NCBI GenBank assembly: GCA_964408185.1
Contig: CAYOYK010000022.1
Coordinates: 1-40,839, forward strand
DNA length: 40,839 nucleotides
Source: CAYOYK01 sp964408185
Lineage (GTDB): Bacteria; Bacillota; Clostridia; Christensenellales; Aristaeellaceae
Reading direction: 5' to 3'
Part shown: positions 1-8,170 of the stretch, in pieces
Position numbering within the stretch: position 1 is the stretch's first letter
Layout: every line of letters starts with the position of its first letter
Made by a program: the position numbers and the translations under genes
Notes under the pieces: model-generated
Seen by the model: the letters and a program-made list of their open reading frames with translations, nothing else
Told to the model about the DNA's origin: nothing
Databases searched by the model: none

Positions 1-85
1 TCTCTCCCGACCAATTCCTCGCTGTCTTTTTCACTGATCATTGACACCCGAACAGCAGTCAAATGGGGCTTTTCTGCGCAAGCTG

Positions 86-113
86 TTGACAATGCAGCCA
101 AAAGCTGTATAAT
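86..113 (+). promoter_or_regulatory. SigA promoter of the metG T-box leader
   Basis: TTGACA (86-91) and TATAAT (108-113) are both perfect consensus hexamers, separated by 16 bp. Transcription would start near 120, just before the T-box leader. Bases 1-85 upstream hold nothing I can name. Confidence 0.85.
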
Positions 114-119
114 ACACCC

Positions 120-345
120 CATAACCGCATATCGGCAATGATGGGAAGAGTACCCCGCAGGGAGCGCCAAGAGAGCCGCGGTGGATGGGATGCGGCCGCC
201 GGACGCGGGGGAACATGGCCCCGGAGCCCTTCCGCCCGATAGGTAGGGCGGAACGCGCAGGCGCGATACAGCCAAAACGAAGCGACAAACACGGGTGGTA
301 CCGCGGGCTTATGCTCGCCCCTATGACAACACGGGGCGAGCTTTC
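120..345 (+). promoter_or_regulatory. T-box riboswitch, methionine specifier
   Basis: This untranslated leader carries the T-box core GGGTGGTACCGCGG at 293-306. Its TGGT (296-299) can pair with an ACCA tRNA 3' end, so the discriminator base would be A. Stem I includes an AGAGAG element (169-174). The specifier is ATG at 215-217, within GAACATGGCCCCGGAGC, which is the usual context on the 3' side of the specifier loop. Uncharged tRNA-Met should pair with specifier and T-box and so favour the antiterminator over the terminator at 313-345. The gene downstream is metG, which agrees with the specifier. The 5' boundary is inferred from the promoter. Confidence 0.93.
313..345 (+). terminator. T-box intrinsic terminator
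   Basis: Nine-pair stem GCTCGCCCC (313-321) / GGGGCGAGC (333-341), an 11-base loop, then TTTC. It lies right after the T-box core and competes with the antiterminator. Confidence 0.85.
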
Positions 346-368
346 ATATTGCAAGGAGGATAATCCAC

Positions 369-2339
369 ATGGCCAAGACGTTTTACCTCACCACGCCGAT
401 CTACTATCCCAGCGACAACCTGCACATTGGGCACGCGTACTGCTCTGTGGCGGCCGATACGATGGTGCGCTTCAAAAAGCAGCAGGGCTACGACACGTAC
501 TTTCTTACCGGCACGGACGAGCACGGCCAAAAGATCGAGCGCAAGGCGCGCGAGAAGGGCGTGACCCCCAAGCAGTACGTGGATGAGATCGTATCCGGCA
601 TCAAGAGCCTGTGGGCGCTGATGGATGTGGAGTATAACGATTTTATCCGCACGACGGATGACCGTCACGCCGCGTGCGTGCAAAAGGTGTTCAAGCAGCT
701 CTTCGATCAGGGCGATATCTACAAGAGCGAGTATGAGGGCTGGTACTGCACACCCTGCGAGAGCTTTTTTACCGAGCTTCAGCTCAAGGACGGCTGCTGC
801 CCCGATTGCGGCCGCCCGGTCGAAAAGACCCGCGAGGAGAGCTATTTCTTCAAGCTGTCCAAGTATCAGGATTGGCTGATTGATTACATTGAGGCTCATC
901 CGGACTTTATCCAGCCTGTCAGCCGCAAGAACGAGATGCTGCACAACTTCCTGCGTCCGGGCCTGAACGATCTGTGCGTCAGCCGCACGTCCGTGAAGTG
1001 GGGCATCCCGGTCGATTTTGACCCGAAGCACACCGTGTACGTGTGGATCGACGCGCTTACCAACTACATTTCCGCCCTCGGCTACGGCACCGACAACGAC
1101 GCACTGTACCAGAAGTACTGGCCCGCGGACGTTCACCTCGTCGGCAAGGAGATCATTCGCTTCCACACCATCATCTGGCCGATTCTTCTGCACGCGCTGG
1201 GCCTGCCGCTGCCCAAGCAGATCTTCGGTCACGGCTGGCTGGTGCTGGACGGCCAGAAGATCAGCAAGTCGCTGGGCAACACCATTGACCCCGTAGTGCT
1301 GTGCAACCGCTTCGGCGCGGACGCCATCCGCTATTTCCTCATGCGGGAAATGCCGTTTGGCAGCGACGGAGAGTTTACATTCGCCTCGCTGCTCAACCGC
1401 ATCAACGCCGATTTGGCGAACGATTTGGGCAACCTTGTCAGCCGCACCGTCGCCATGGTGGAAAAATACTTTGGCGGCGAGCTGCCTGCGCCCGGAGCGT
1501 ATCAGGACGTGGATCGGAGCCTGATCGACCTCGCGCTCGCCACCCCCGCCAAGGCGGCCGCCAAGATGGACGCGTTCCAGTATTCCAACGCGCTCATTGA
1601 GATCTGGCAGTTTATCGGCGAGTGCAACCGCTACATTGACCTCACCGCGCCGTGGGTGCTCTGCAAGACCGACGACGGCAAGGAGCGCCTCAAGACCGTG
1701 ATGTATGTGCTCTGCGAGAGCATCCGTTTTATCGCGGTGCTGATTGAGCCTACCATGCCGCGCACGCCCGCGCGCATTGCGGAGCAGCTGGGCATTGCGG
1801 ACGCGGCCATGCTGACGTGGGATTCCCTTGCGCAGTTTGGGCTGCTGCCCGCCGGGACGCGCGTGCGCAAGGGCGAGGCGCTCTTTCCGCGTATCGACGT
1901 GCAAAAGGAGCTGGCCGATGTGGTCGCGCCGCCCGCCAAGGCGGAGCCTGCCAAGGCCGAGACCAAGCCCGTCGAGAAAGCCAAGCCCGAAGCGCCCGCA
2001 GACGGACTGATCACGATTGACGATTTTGCGAAGGTGCAGCTCCGCGTGGCGCGCGTGCTGGCGGCCGAGAAGGTGGAGGGCAGCGACAAGCTGCTCAAGC
2101 TCAGCCTGTCGCTGGGCGAGGGCGAGGCGCAGCGCACGGTGGTGAGCGGAATCGCCAAGCACTACGCGGCGGAGGACATGGTCGGCAAGCAGGTGGTGCT
2201 GGTCAGCAACCTCAAGCCCGCCAAGCTACGCGGCATTCGCAGCGAGGGCATGATCCTCTGCGCGTCCGACGCGGCGGATCAGACGCTCAAGCTCGTTACC
2301 GTTGAGGACGGCATGGAGGACGGGGCGATCATCGGATGA
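369..2339 (+). CDS. metG: Methionyl-tRNA synthetase
   Basis: Class I cytosolic enzyme of 656 residues that charges tRNA-Met with methionine using ATP. The HIGH motif is at residues 19-22 and the KMSKS loop is KISKS at 297-301. A zinc knuckle is formed by C127, C130, C144 and C147. After an Ala/Pro/Lys-rich linker (about 525-555) comes the C-terminal Trbp111/EMAPII-type OB-fold tRNA-binding domain (about 558-656), as in dimeric bacterial MetRS. The start follows AAGGAGG at 353-359. It is controlled by the Met T-box upstream, and its TGA overlaps the ATG of tatD (ATGA). Confidence 0.97.
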   Translation: MAKTFYLTTPIYYPSDNLHIGHAYCSVAADTMVRFKKQQGYDTYFLTGTDEHGQKIERKAREKGVTPKQYVDEIVSGIKSLWALMDVEYNDFIRTTDDRHAACVQKVFKQLFDQGDIYKSEYEGWYCTPCESFFTELQLKDGCCPDCGRPVEKTREESYFFKLSKYQDWLIDYIEAHPDFIQPVSRKNEMLHNFLRPGLNDLCVSRTSVKWGIPVDFDPKHTVYVWIDALTNYISALGYGTDNDALYQKYWPADVHLVGKEIIRFHTIIWPILLHALGLPLPKQIFGHGWLVLDGQKISKSLGNTIDPVVLCNRFGADAIRYFLMREMPFGSDGEFTFASLLNRINADLANDLGNLVSRTVAMVEKYFGGELPAPGAYQDVDRSLIDLALATPAKAAAKMDAFQYSNALIEIWQFIGECNRYIDLTAPWVLCKTDDGKERLKTVMYVLCESIRFIAVLIEPTMPRTPARIAEQLGIADAAMLTWDSLAQFGLLPAGTRVRKGEALFPRIDVQKELADVVAPPAKAEPAKAETKPVEKAKPEAPADGLITIDDFAKVQLRVARVLAAEKVEGSDKLLKLSLSLGEGEAQRTVVSGIAKHYAAEDMVGKQVVLVSNLKPAKLRGIRSEGMILCASDAADQTLKLVTVEDGMEDGAIIG

Positions 2340-3127
2340 ACCTGTTTGACAGCCATTGCCACATAGAGGACGAGCGCTTTGACGCCGACCGCGCGCAGGT
2401 TCTGGAACGCATGCGCGAGCAGAACGTGACGCGCGCGATCTGCGCCGGGTCGGACCTCGACAGCAGCGCCCGCATTGTCAAGCTCGTGACGGAGCACCCC
2501 AACCTGTACGGCGCGGTGGGCGTTCATCCGCAGGAGGCCGAGAGCTTTGACGAGCATACCCTCGGTCGGCTGACCGAGTGGCTGAAGCTCGACCGAATGG
2601 TCGGCGTGGGGGAAATCGGGCTGGATTATTACTACGAGAACGCCCCGCGCGAGACGCAAAAGCGCGTGCTGGAGGCTCAGCTTTTGCTTGCGCACGCGCT
2701 GGACGTGCCCGCTATGTTTCATATCCGGGACGCGCACGGCGATACGCTGGATCTCCTGCGCGCGCACAAAAACGAGCTGCCGTCCGGCGTGATGCACTGC
2801 TTCTCCGGCAGCACGGAGACCGCGCGGGCGTACCTCGATTTGGGCTTTGACCTCTCCTTTGCCGGGCCTGTGACCTTCAAAAACGCGCGCAAACTGGCGG
2901 AGGCCGCCGCGTACTGCCCGCTGGAGCATTTGCTGATTGAGACGGACAGCCCGTACCTTGCGCCCACGCCCGTTCGCGGTACGCGCAACGAGCCCGCCAA
3001 TGTACGCTTTGTAGCCCAGCGCGTGGCGGAGCTCAAGGGGATTCCCGTGGGGAAGCTCGTCGCTCACGCTACGGCGAATACAATGCGTCTGTACCGGATC
3101 GCCGATTCATCAGCCGATAACGCCTGA
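2336..3127 (+). CDS. tatD: TatD family metal-dependent hydrolase
   Basis: TIM-barrel hydrolase of 263 residues, near the family norm of about 255-260. The first metal ligands are H7 and H9 in the DSHCH motif. A conserved glutamate sits in VGVGEIGLDYY, further histidines in MFHIRD and MHCFSG, and the metal aspartate in IETDSPYLAP. Known relatives are Mg-dependent 3'-5' exonucleases acting on single-stranded DNA or RNA, and D-aminoacyl-tRNA deacylase activity has also been attributed to the family. The start overlaps the metG stop by 4 bp, so translation is coupled. The metG-tatD order is common in Firmicutes. Confidence 0.93.
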   Translation: MNLFDSHCHIEDERFDADRAQVLERMREQNVTRAICAGSDLDSSARIVKLVTEHPNLYGAVGVHPQEAESFDEHTLGRLTEWLKLDRMVGVGEIGLDYYYENAPRETQKRVLEAQLLLAHALDVPAMFHIRDAHGDTLDLLRAHKNELPSGVMHCFSGSTETARAYLDLGFDLSFAGPVTFKNARKLAEAAAYCPLEHLLIETDSPYLAPTPVRGTRNEPANVRFVAQRVAELKGIPVGKLVAHATANTMRLYRIADSSADNA

Positions 3128-3197
3128 CGCTCTTTTGGCGCGCCGCGCAACAAAGCCCCCTCCCGCGCATACGCTGTAGGGGAGCGAGGTGATGCGG

Positions 3198-3407
3198 ATG
3201 CGGCGAAGGAGCGCGCACGGAGACCGAAGGATATGCCTGACCGGCGGCGAGCGCCAGCCGGCACAGCTGGCGGGATACGCGCTGCTGGCGATTGGCGTGC
3301 TGATACTCTTTCTGTGCATCCCCTGCTGGGCATGGCTCGCGCTGCTGGGCGCGGCGCTGGTGGGCCTAGGCATACTGCTCCTGACCATCGGCAAGGCGGG
3401 GAGGTAG
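3198..3407 (+). CDS. Small two-helix membrane protein, unknown function
   Basis: Predicted protein of 69 residues. A basic N-terminus (MRRRSAHGDRR) is followed by a hydrophobic hairpin: one segment in the GYALLAIGVLILFLC region, a short turn with CIPCWAW, and a second in the LALLGAALVGLGILLL region. I chose the ATG at 3198 because GAGG (3186-3189) lies 8 bases upstream. GTG 3189 and ATG 3192 are in frame but too close to that site. It sits 4 bp upstream of the spoVM-like gene and shares its terminator, so a sporulation membrane role is possible but only by position. I do not recognise the family. Confidence 0.6.
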   Translation: MRRRSAHGDRRICLTGGERQPAQLAGYALLAIGVLILFLCIPCWAWLALLGAALVGLGILLLTIGKAGR

Positions 3408-3411
3408 GGGA

Positions 3412-3489
3412 ATGAGCGTCAAAATGGTATGCGTCAAAGCGCCTCGGATCATCAGCCGGATGCTGCGATGGTTCGCGCGCAAGCGGTAA
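3412..3489 (+). CDS. spoVM: SpoVM-like spore-coat anchoring peptide (25 aa)
   Basis: A 25-codon gene encoding MSVKMVCVKAPRIISRMLRW followed by FARKR. Aligned on the proline, VKAPRIISRMLRWF matches IKLPKFLGGIVRAM of Bacillus subtilis SpoVM at like positions: the V/I-K-x-P-basic core, alternating hydrophobics and the mid-helix arginine. The helix-breaking proline needed for SpoVM function is kept (P11 here, P9 in B. subtilis). A strong purine-rich site (GGGGAGGTAGGGGA) precedes the ATG and an intrinsic terminator follows. SpoVM is an amphipathic peptide that marks the forespore membrane for SpoIVA and coat assembly. The identification rests on a very short sequence and was made by eye. Confidence 0.7.
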   Translation: MSVKMVCVKAPRIISRMLRWFARKR

Positions 3490-3491
3490 GC

Positions 3492-3530
3492 AAAGGGAGC
3501 GCCTCAAAACGATTTTGAGACGCTCCCTTT
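3492..3530. terminator. Bidirectional terminator, spoVM / beta-mannosidase
   Basis: Stem of 18 positions with one mismatch, AAAGGGAGCGCCTCAAAA (3492-3509) against 3513-3530, and a 3-base loop. A-rich and T-rich ends flank it on both sides, so it can serve spoVM (+) and the convergent mannosidase (-). Confidence 0.8.
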
Positions 3531-3563
3531 GGCTGATGCGCAAGCATTTGCGGCGGGCGGCTG

Positions 3564-6101
3564 TCAGCCCAGCAGGAACTTGAACACAAACCAAGTCCTG
3601 TAGTTTTTGTCCTTGCCCATCATGGCGGCGCGCAGCCAACGATCCTTGAGCCTGCCGTTTTTGGGCTGCACGTCGGCGAGCGATTTGATTGTGAGGCTTG
3701 CCGACAAGGCTTCCGCGGTGGTGCCGTCGCGCACGGGCACGGTGAGCGTCGCGCTTGCGCCCGCCGGGATATCCACAAAGTTGTCCGACCACGGCGCGGT
3801 AGCCTGCGGAGCGTCCACGTACACATAGCGCGCATAGGACTTTGCGCGGAGCGTGACCGTAGCCGTGCCGTCCGCTACCGCGCAATCCGCGGTGATGTCC
3901 GGCGCGGACAGCTTGGCCTTTCTGTCGGGCACCAGCAGCCAGCGCTTTCGGTCGCGCTCGCCGTTTTCATCCAGCAGGGCGACCTCCAGCACGGCGTTGG
4001 CCTTGCTTGCGCCGCGCAGAACCTCCCGGAAGCGGAGCACGGCAGCGCGCGACGAGCCGACCGCGTCCACGGCGACGGCCTCCGAGCCGCTGCTGATGGG
4101 GCTGCCGGACAGATCGGTGAGCGTCCATTCCATACGGCCGGCAAAGGCCTGCGGGTACTCGTTGACCACGTACAGCTCCACGCGATCCCGATAGTAATCG
4201 TTGGACAGGCAAAGCATTTTGTTAAAATGCCTTGCGTGGTACATCACCGCTTTTTCCTGCTTGCCGTAGTCTATGCCCGCCCACGACGCGACAGGCCAGC
4301 AATCGTTGAGCTGCCAATAGAGCGCGCCGTTGCTTTGCCCGATGCGCCGCCGCCAGCAATCGGTGGCGAAGCGGATGGTATCCGCCTGCACAAGCTGAGA
4401 CAGATACACAAAATCCTCAAAGCGCGCGGGATTGCGGTACTTTGCCAGCAGGTAGTACAGCATCTTGGCGTTGCCGCCGCCGGACTTTTGGTGGTGCAGC
4501 ATAATGGGGTCGAACAGCTCCGGGCTTGGGCTGTCGGTATAGGTGGCCACGGTGCGCATCGACGGCATGGACTCCATGCCGAACTCGGAGCAGAAGCGCG
4601 TCGGGAATTTGCGGAAGGCCTCGATGGGACGCATGCCGTGCCAAATCTGCCACAGGTGCGTATCGCCGCAGATTTTCCCCTCCTTGAGCGAATGGAAGGG
4701 GAGATCGGGCGCGCCGGAGGAAGGGGAGCCGGGCCAGTAGGGGGTCACGCCGTCCAGCTCGTCCGTCCAGCCGCGCAGAACGCGGTGATAGAAGTCGCGG
4801 TTTGACTGCTGAACGCGCTTGTCCTTCCAGAACCGCATGAAAACCTCGTTCTCGTTGTTGCCGCACCAGAGCGCGAGGCTTGCGCGATGGCGCAGGCGGC
4901 GCACGTTGTCGATCACCTCGGCGCGGACGTTCTCCACAAACGCTTCGTCATAGAGGGGATAGGGGTTGCAGGCGAAGCAAAAGTCCTGCCACACCAGTAT
5001 GCCGCACTCGTCGCACGCGTCGTAAAAGGCCTCGGCTTCGTACGTGCCGCCGCCCCAGACGCGGAGCATGTTCATGTTTGCGCGCTTTGCGGCCTGCGCG
5101 TAGAAGCGCATCGTTTCGCTGTCCGCGCGCGTGATAAAGGAATCGGCGGGGATCCAATCGGCGCCCTTGGCGAAGATCGGCACGTCGTTTATCAGAAAGC
5201 GGAACTGCCGCCCGTGCTCGTCGGGCGCGGTATCCAGCTTGACGGTGCGCAGGCCGATGCGCTTGCGCGCGCTGTCCGCGATCTCATCGCCGTGAAGCAG
5301 CGTGATCTCCAGCCGGTACAGCGGCTGCTCGCCCAGCCCGTTGCACCACCACAGCTTGGGATTGTCAACCGGGATCGTCCAATCCAGCGCGTCGCCCTCG
5401 CATTGCGCCGGGTATTCTGCGCATGCGCCGTCCGGGTCGATCAGCGAGAGGCGTGCGGCTGCATCGCATGCGCCGCCGAACAAATCGGCATGGACTTGCA
5501 GCGTGACACGGCCGCTCTCGTGCCTTTGCGTGATGCGCACATCCTCCAGCCGCAAATCGTAGGCTTGCAGCTCAATGCCGCGCGTCACCCCGGCCGGGGG
5601 CAGCGCCGGGCCCCAATCCCAGCCGAAATGGCAGACCGTCTTGCGCAGGTGCCCAACGCCGGGTATGGGCGACGAGCCCGTAAGCGGATCGGCGGCCTGC
5701 GCTTTTTCAATAAACGCATACGGATTCCGGAAGCGAAGCTCAAGCTCGTTTGTGCCGCAGCGGCAGAGCGGCTTCACGTCGAACCGCCAAACGCGGTTGA
5801 TATTGTTGGCCTCGCCCGCAAGGCGGCCGTTCACATACACCGAGCAGAGAGTATCCAGCCCGTCCGCGACCAGCTCCACATGCGCGCGCGACAGCGTCGC
5901 CTCGTCCGCGTCAAACGCGCGGCGATAGCAATAGTCATGCCGCGCAAGCTCGTTGGCCTCTGTCTCGTTGACGCCGAAAAAGGGATCGGCCATGCCCTGC
6001 GACAGGTAATCCAAGTACGTGCAGCCGGGCAAACGTCCGGGAATCTCGGCGCCTCCCTCTCGGCTCAGCAGCCAGTTTCCGGCCAAACTGATATGCTCCA
6101 T
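3564..6101 (-). CDS. GH2 beta-mannosidase
   Basis: Glycoside hydrolase family 2 enzyme of 845 residues, typical of beta-mannosidases (EC 3.2.1.25), removing beta-mannose from the non-reducing ends of manno-oligosaccharides or N-glycan cores. An N-terminal sugar-binding jelly-roll (about 1-180) leads to an Ig-like domain and a TIM barrel (about 300-600) containing VWGGGTYE. The likely acid/base is E417 in WCGNNENE and the nucleophile E506 in CSEFGMES. C-terminal beta domains follow. There is no signal peptide, so it acts in the cytoplasm on imported sugars. The ATG at 6101 follows AAAGGAGG by 7 bases, while an upstream in-frame start (6149) lacks a site and runs into the hairpin at 6128-6167. 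No sugar transporter is adjacent. Confidence 0.92.
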   Translation of the reverse strand: MEHISLAGNWLLSREGGAEIPGRLPGCTYLDYLSQGMADPFFGVNETEANELARHDYCYRRAFDADEATLSRAHVELVADGLDTLCSVYVNGRLAGEANNINRVWRFDVKPLCRCGTNELELRFRNPYAFIEKAQAADPLTGSSPIPGVGHLRKTVCHFGWDWGPALPPAGVTRGIELQAYDLRLEDVRITQRHESGRVTLQVHADLFGGACDAAARLSLIDPDGACAEYPAQCEGDALDWTIPVDNPKLWWCNGLGEQPLYRLEITLLHGDEIADSARKRIGLRTVKLDTAPDEHGRQFRFLINDVPIFAKGADWIPADSFITRADSETMRFYAQAAKRANMNMLRVWGGGTYEAEAFYDACDECGILVWQDFCFACNPYPLYDEAFVENVRAEVIDNVRRLRHRASLALWCGNNENEVFMRFWKDKRVQQSNRDFYHRVLRGWTDELDGVTPYWPGSPSSGAPDLPFHSLKEGKICGDTHLWQIWHGMRPIEAFRKFPTRFCSEFGMESMPSMRTVATYTDSPSPELFDPIMLHHQKSGGGNAKMLYYLLAKYRNPARFEDFVYLSQLVQADTIRFATDCWRRRIGQSNGALYWQLNDCWPVASWAGIDYGKQEKAVMYHARHFNKMLCLSNDYYRDRVELYVVNEYPQAFAGRMEWTLTDLSGSPISSGSEAVAVDAVGSSRAAVLRFREVLRGASKANAVLEVALLDENGERDRKRWLLVPDRKAKLSAPDITADCAVADGTATVTLRAKSYARYVYVDAPQATAPWSDNFVDIPAGASATLTVPVRDGTTAEALSASLTIKSLADVQPKNGRLKDRWLRAAMMGKDKNYRTWFVFKFLLG

Positions 6102-6127
6102 GCCAAGACCTCCTTTGCGCTTTAGAG

Positions 6128-6167
6128 AAAAGGGACGGTGCGCCGGCAATGGCGCGCCGCCCCTTTT
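6128..6167. terminator. Hairpin between SPFH gene and mannosidase
   Basis: Stem of 17 positions (6128-6144 against 6151-6167) with a 6-base loop, one mismatch and one wobble. On the minus strand it reads AAAAGGGG...TCCCTTTTCTC, so the T-run is part of the stem. It lies between two same-strand genes and could be a partial terminator that lowers mannosidase expression relative to the genes upstream. Confidence 0.55.
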
Positions 6168-6179
6168 GAGAACGTGTAA

Positions 6180-7235
6180 TTACAGCTGCTGACCGCAGGT
6201 CGGGCAGAACTTGCTGCCCGCGGACACCTGAGCGCCGCACTTCGGGCAGACGGTCACGGTCGCCTGCTGAGCGCCGCACAGCGGGCAGAACCTGCTCCCG
6301 GCGGCAATTTGCTGGCCGCAGGCGATGCAGACGGCAGTCGCCTGTCCGGCGGGCGCTTGCTGCTGCTGCTGCGGATTCATGCTCTGGTTAAAAAGCTGGC
6401 CCATGGCCGCGCCCGCGCCCATGCCAACGCCCATTCCGGCGAATCCGCCGCCGCCCGGATTGTTGGCGGCCTCGCGCATGGCCTCGGCGGCCTGATACTG
6501 CGTGTACTTGTTCAGGTCGCCCAGCACGCCCATGGAGGTGCGCTTGTCCATGGTCTTTTCCACTTCTTCGGGCAGGCTGATGTTCTCAATGACGAAGCTG
6601 GTGAGCTGCAGGCCGAGGGCGGAGATCTTGGGGTTGAGGGCCTTGAGCGCGTACTGGCTCAGCTCCTCGTAGTTGGCGGCCAAGTCCAGCGCAGGGATTT
6701 TGCTCTCGGCAATCGCGTCGCTCAGGCCGCTCACGACCATGCGCTTGATCTGCCCCTCCACGTCCTCCACGGTAAACATGGAGGAGGTGCCGAATACCTC
6801 CTTGAGGAAGGCGGTGGGATCGGTCACGCGGAAAGCAAAGATGCCGAAGGCGCGGATGCGGATCATGCCAAACTCGCTGTCCCGCATCATTACGGGATTG
6901 GAGGTGCCCCATTTGCGATCCAAGAATTGCTTGGTGCTCACAAAATACAGGTCGCTCTTGAACGGGGAGTTAAAGCCGAACTTCCAGCTCTTGAGGGCGG
7001 TCAGGATGGGCATATTCTGGGTGGACAGCTCGTGGCGGCCGGGCTGGAACACATCGGCAAGCTGGCCCTCGTTTACAAATACAGCCACTTGGCTCTCACG
7101 CACGGTCAGCTGCGCGCCCATCATGATCTCTTTGCCGTTCATATCATAACGGTGTACCATGGTGTTTTGCGTATCGTCCGTCCACTCGATCACATCAATC
7201 AGCTGGCTGGTGACAATGTTTTTGATAAAGCCCAT
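6180..7235 (-). CDS. SPFH domain protein with double zinc ribbon (YdjI-like)
   Basis: Protein of 351 residues. The SPFH/Band-7 type domain covers about residues 26-230. A Gly/Ala/Met-rich linker (259-285) and a run of five glutamines lead to two C-terminal zinc ribbons with C303/C306/C317/C320 and C330/C333/C344/C347. It resembles the Bacillus YdjI type of SPFH protein, which forms membrane-associated assemblies. No transmembrane segment is evident, so membrane contact would be through a partner. It starts 21 bp after the stop of the pseudo-receiver gene and shares its promoter. The ribosome site AAAGAGGT is weak to moderate. Substrate or cargo is unknown. Confidence 0.85.
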   Translation of the reverse strand: MGFIKNIVTSQLIDVIEWTDDTQNTMVHRYDMNGKEIMMGAQLTVRESQVAVFVNEGQLADVFQPGRHELSTQNMPILTALKSWKFGFNSPFKSDLYFVSTKQFLDRKWGTSNPVMMRDSEFGMIRIRAFGIFAFRVTDPTAFLKEVFGTSSMFTVEDVEGQIKRMVVSGLSDAIAESKIPALDLAANYEELSQYALKALNPKISALGLQLTSFVIENISLPEEVEKTMDKRTSMGVLGDLNKYTQYQAAEAMREAANNPGGGGFAGMGVGMGAGAAMGQLFNQSMNPQQQQQAPAGQATAVCIACGQQIAAGSRFCPLCGAQQATVTVCPKCGAQVSAGSKFCPTCGQQL

Positions 7236-7256
7236 AGTTCTACCTCTTTCTGTTGG

Positions 7257-8060
7257 TCAGATGTTGTGATGCTCCGCCGCGAAGGCGGTAAGGCTGTCCA
7301 CGGCGCGGAACTCTTGCAGTTCCATGGACAGGCCGAGATAATGCTTGACCTGCGCGATGGTATCCTCTAAATAGGCGCGAGCCTGTTGGAAAGACATGTC
7401 CGCGCCGGTCGGCGTGTCCGGAGCGGGGGCCACCAGCACGCGCGCCTCGTGCTGCGTCACAACCGCGATGCGGATCAGCATGTGCTCGTGCTCCAGCCCG
7501 AAAAAGTTGTACAGCGCGGTCTCCAGCCGTTCGGTGCCATAGTGCCACGGCCCGGATAGGTACGCGTCGCCCTCCGGGAGGGACAGCCGCGCGAACACGC
7601 AGGGCTGATCCAGCGGGATCCGGCAGCGGTACAGGTCGTATTTGCGGCGCAGGCTGTCCTCGGTAGGCTCCTCCCCGCTCAGCACACGGCGAAGCCAAAG
7701 GTCGCGCTCAAGGTTGAAGTAAAAGCTCTCGTCATAGTCGTCGTTGCTGTGGTCGGCATGGATGAGATCCAGCACCTGCGCGACCTCCTTGACGATGCAC
7801 AGTTCCTTCTCGGCGGAATCCTCAATGCGGAAGAAGGGCATATCGGGGCAGTTGCGCGCCAGATGCGCGCGCAGATCATCAAAGGCGGGGTTGTCATCCA
7901 CGGCGATTGCGTCAATGTGGTGCTTTTGCATGCACAGCAGCGCGTCCTCGCTTGTCGTGCGCACGCGAGGCGGCCGATAGCCCATGCTCTCCCAGCCCTC
8001 CATGGAGGCAAACATCGCCTCGACCGGTTTCCTCTCGGATACGATGAGTAATCTGAACAC
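7257..8060 (-). CDS. Orphan pseudo-receiver protein, unknown function
   Basis: Protein of 267 residues starting with GTG at 8060 (GGAGG 7 bases upstream). The first 110 residues look like a response-regulator receiver fold. The usual acidic pair after strand 1 is replaced (LLIVSER instead of LLIVDDE), although an aspartate stays at the phosphorylation position (D55 in IAVDDNPAF). The remainder resembles the middle region of YesN-type AraC response regulators (RCRIPLDQPCVFARLSLP), but no helix-turn-helix follows. It is first in an operon with the SPFH gene. It may be a phosphorylation-independent sensor or adaptor. The family call is tentative. Confidence 0.65.
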   Translation of the reverse strand: MFRLLIVSERKPVEAMFASMEGWESMGYRPPRVRTTSEDALLCMQKHHIDAIAVDDNPAFDDLRAHLARNCPDMPFFRIEDSAEKELCIVKEVAQVLDLIHADHSNDDYDESFYFNLERDLWLRRVLSGEEPTEDSLRRKYDLYRCRIPLDQPCVFARLSLPEGDAYLSGPWHYGTERLETALYNFFGLEHEHMLIRIAVVTQHEARVLVAPAPDTPTGADMSFQQARAYLEDTIAQVKHYLGLSMELQEFRAVDSLTAFAAEHHNI

Positions 8061-8095
8061 CTGTTTCCCTCCGCGCTTTATTTGGCAGCAAGTCT

Positions 8096-8124
8096 ATTAT
8101 ACAGGGTATTGGGAAAAATAGCAA
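8096..8124 (-). promoter_or_regulatory. SigA promoter of the pseudo-receiver/SPFH operon
   Basis: On the minus strand TTGCTA (8124-8119), a 17 bp spacer, and TATAAT (8101-8096), 35 bp upstream of the GTG start. I see no clear terminator for the fusion gene that ends at 8171 just upstream. Confidence 0.75.
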
Positions 8125-8170
8125 TCATCCCTTCGCGGTGTTTCGACAGGTTTTTGCTGCTTTGAAGCCG

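Noticed and set aside
321..2162. A 613-codon antisense frame over metG
   Set aside because: Same shadow effect; no ribosome site, no motif, and metG is beyond doubt.
3144..3175. SigE-type promoter for the spoVM pair
   Set aside because: The -10 (CATACGCT) is good but the sequence 14-15 bp upstream does not resemble the -35, so I did not list it as a feature.
4887..6125. A 412-codon plus-strand frame over the mannosidase
   Set aside because: Antisense shadow of the GH2 catalytic and sugar-binding domains.
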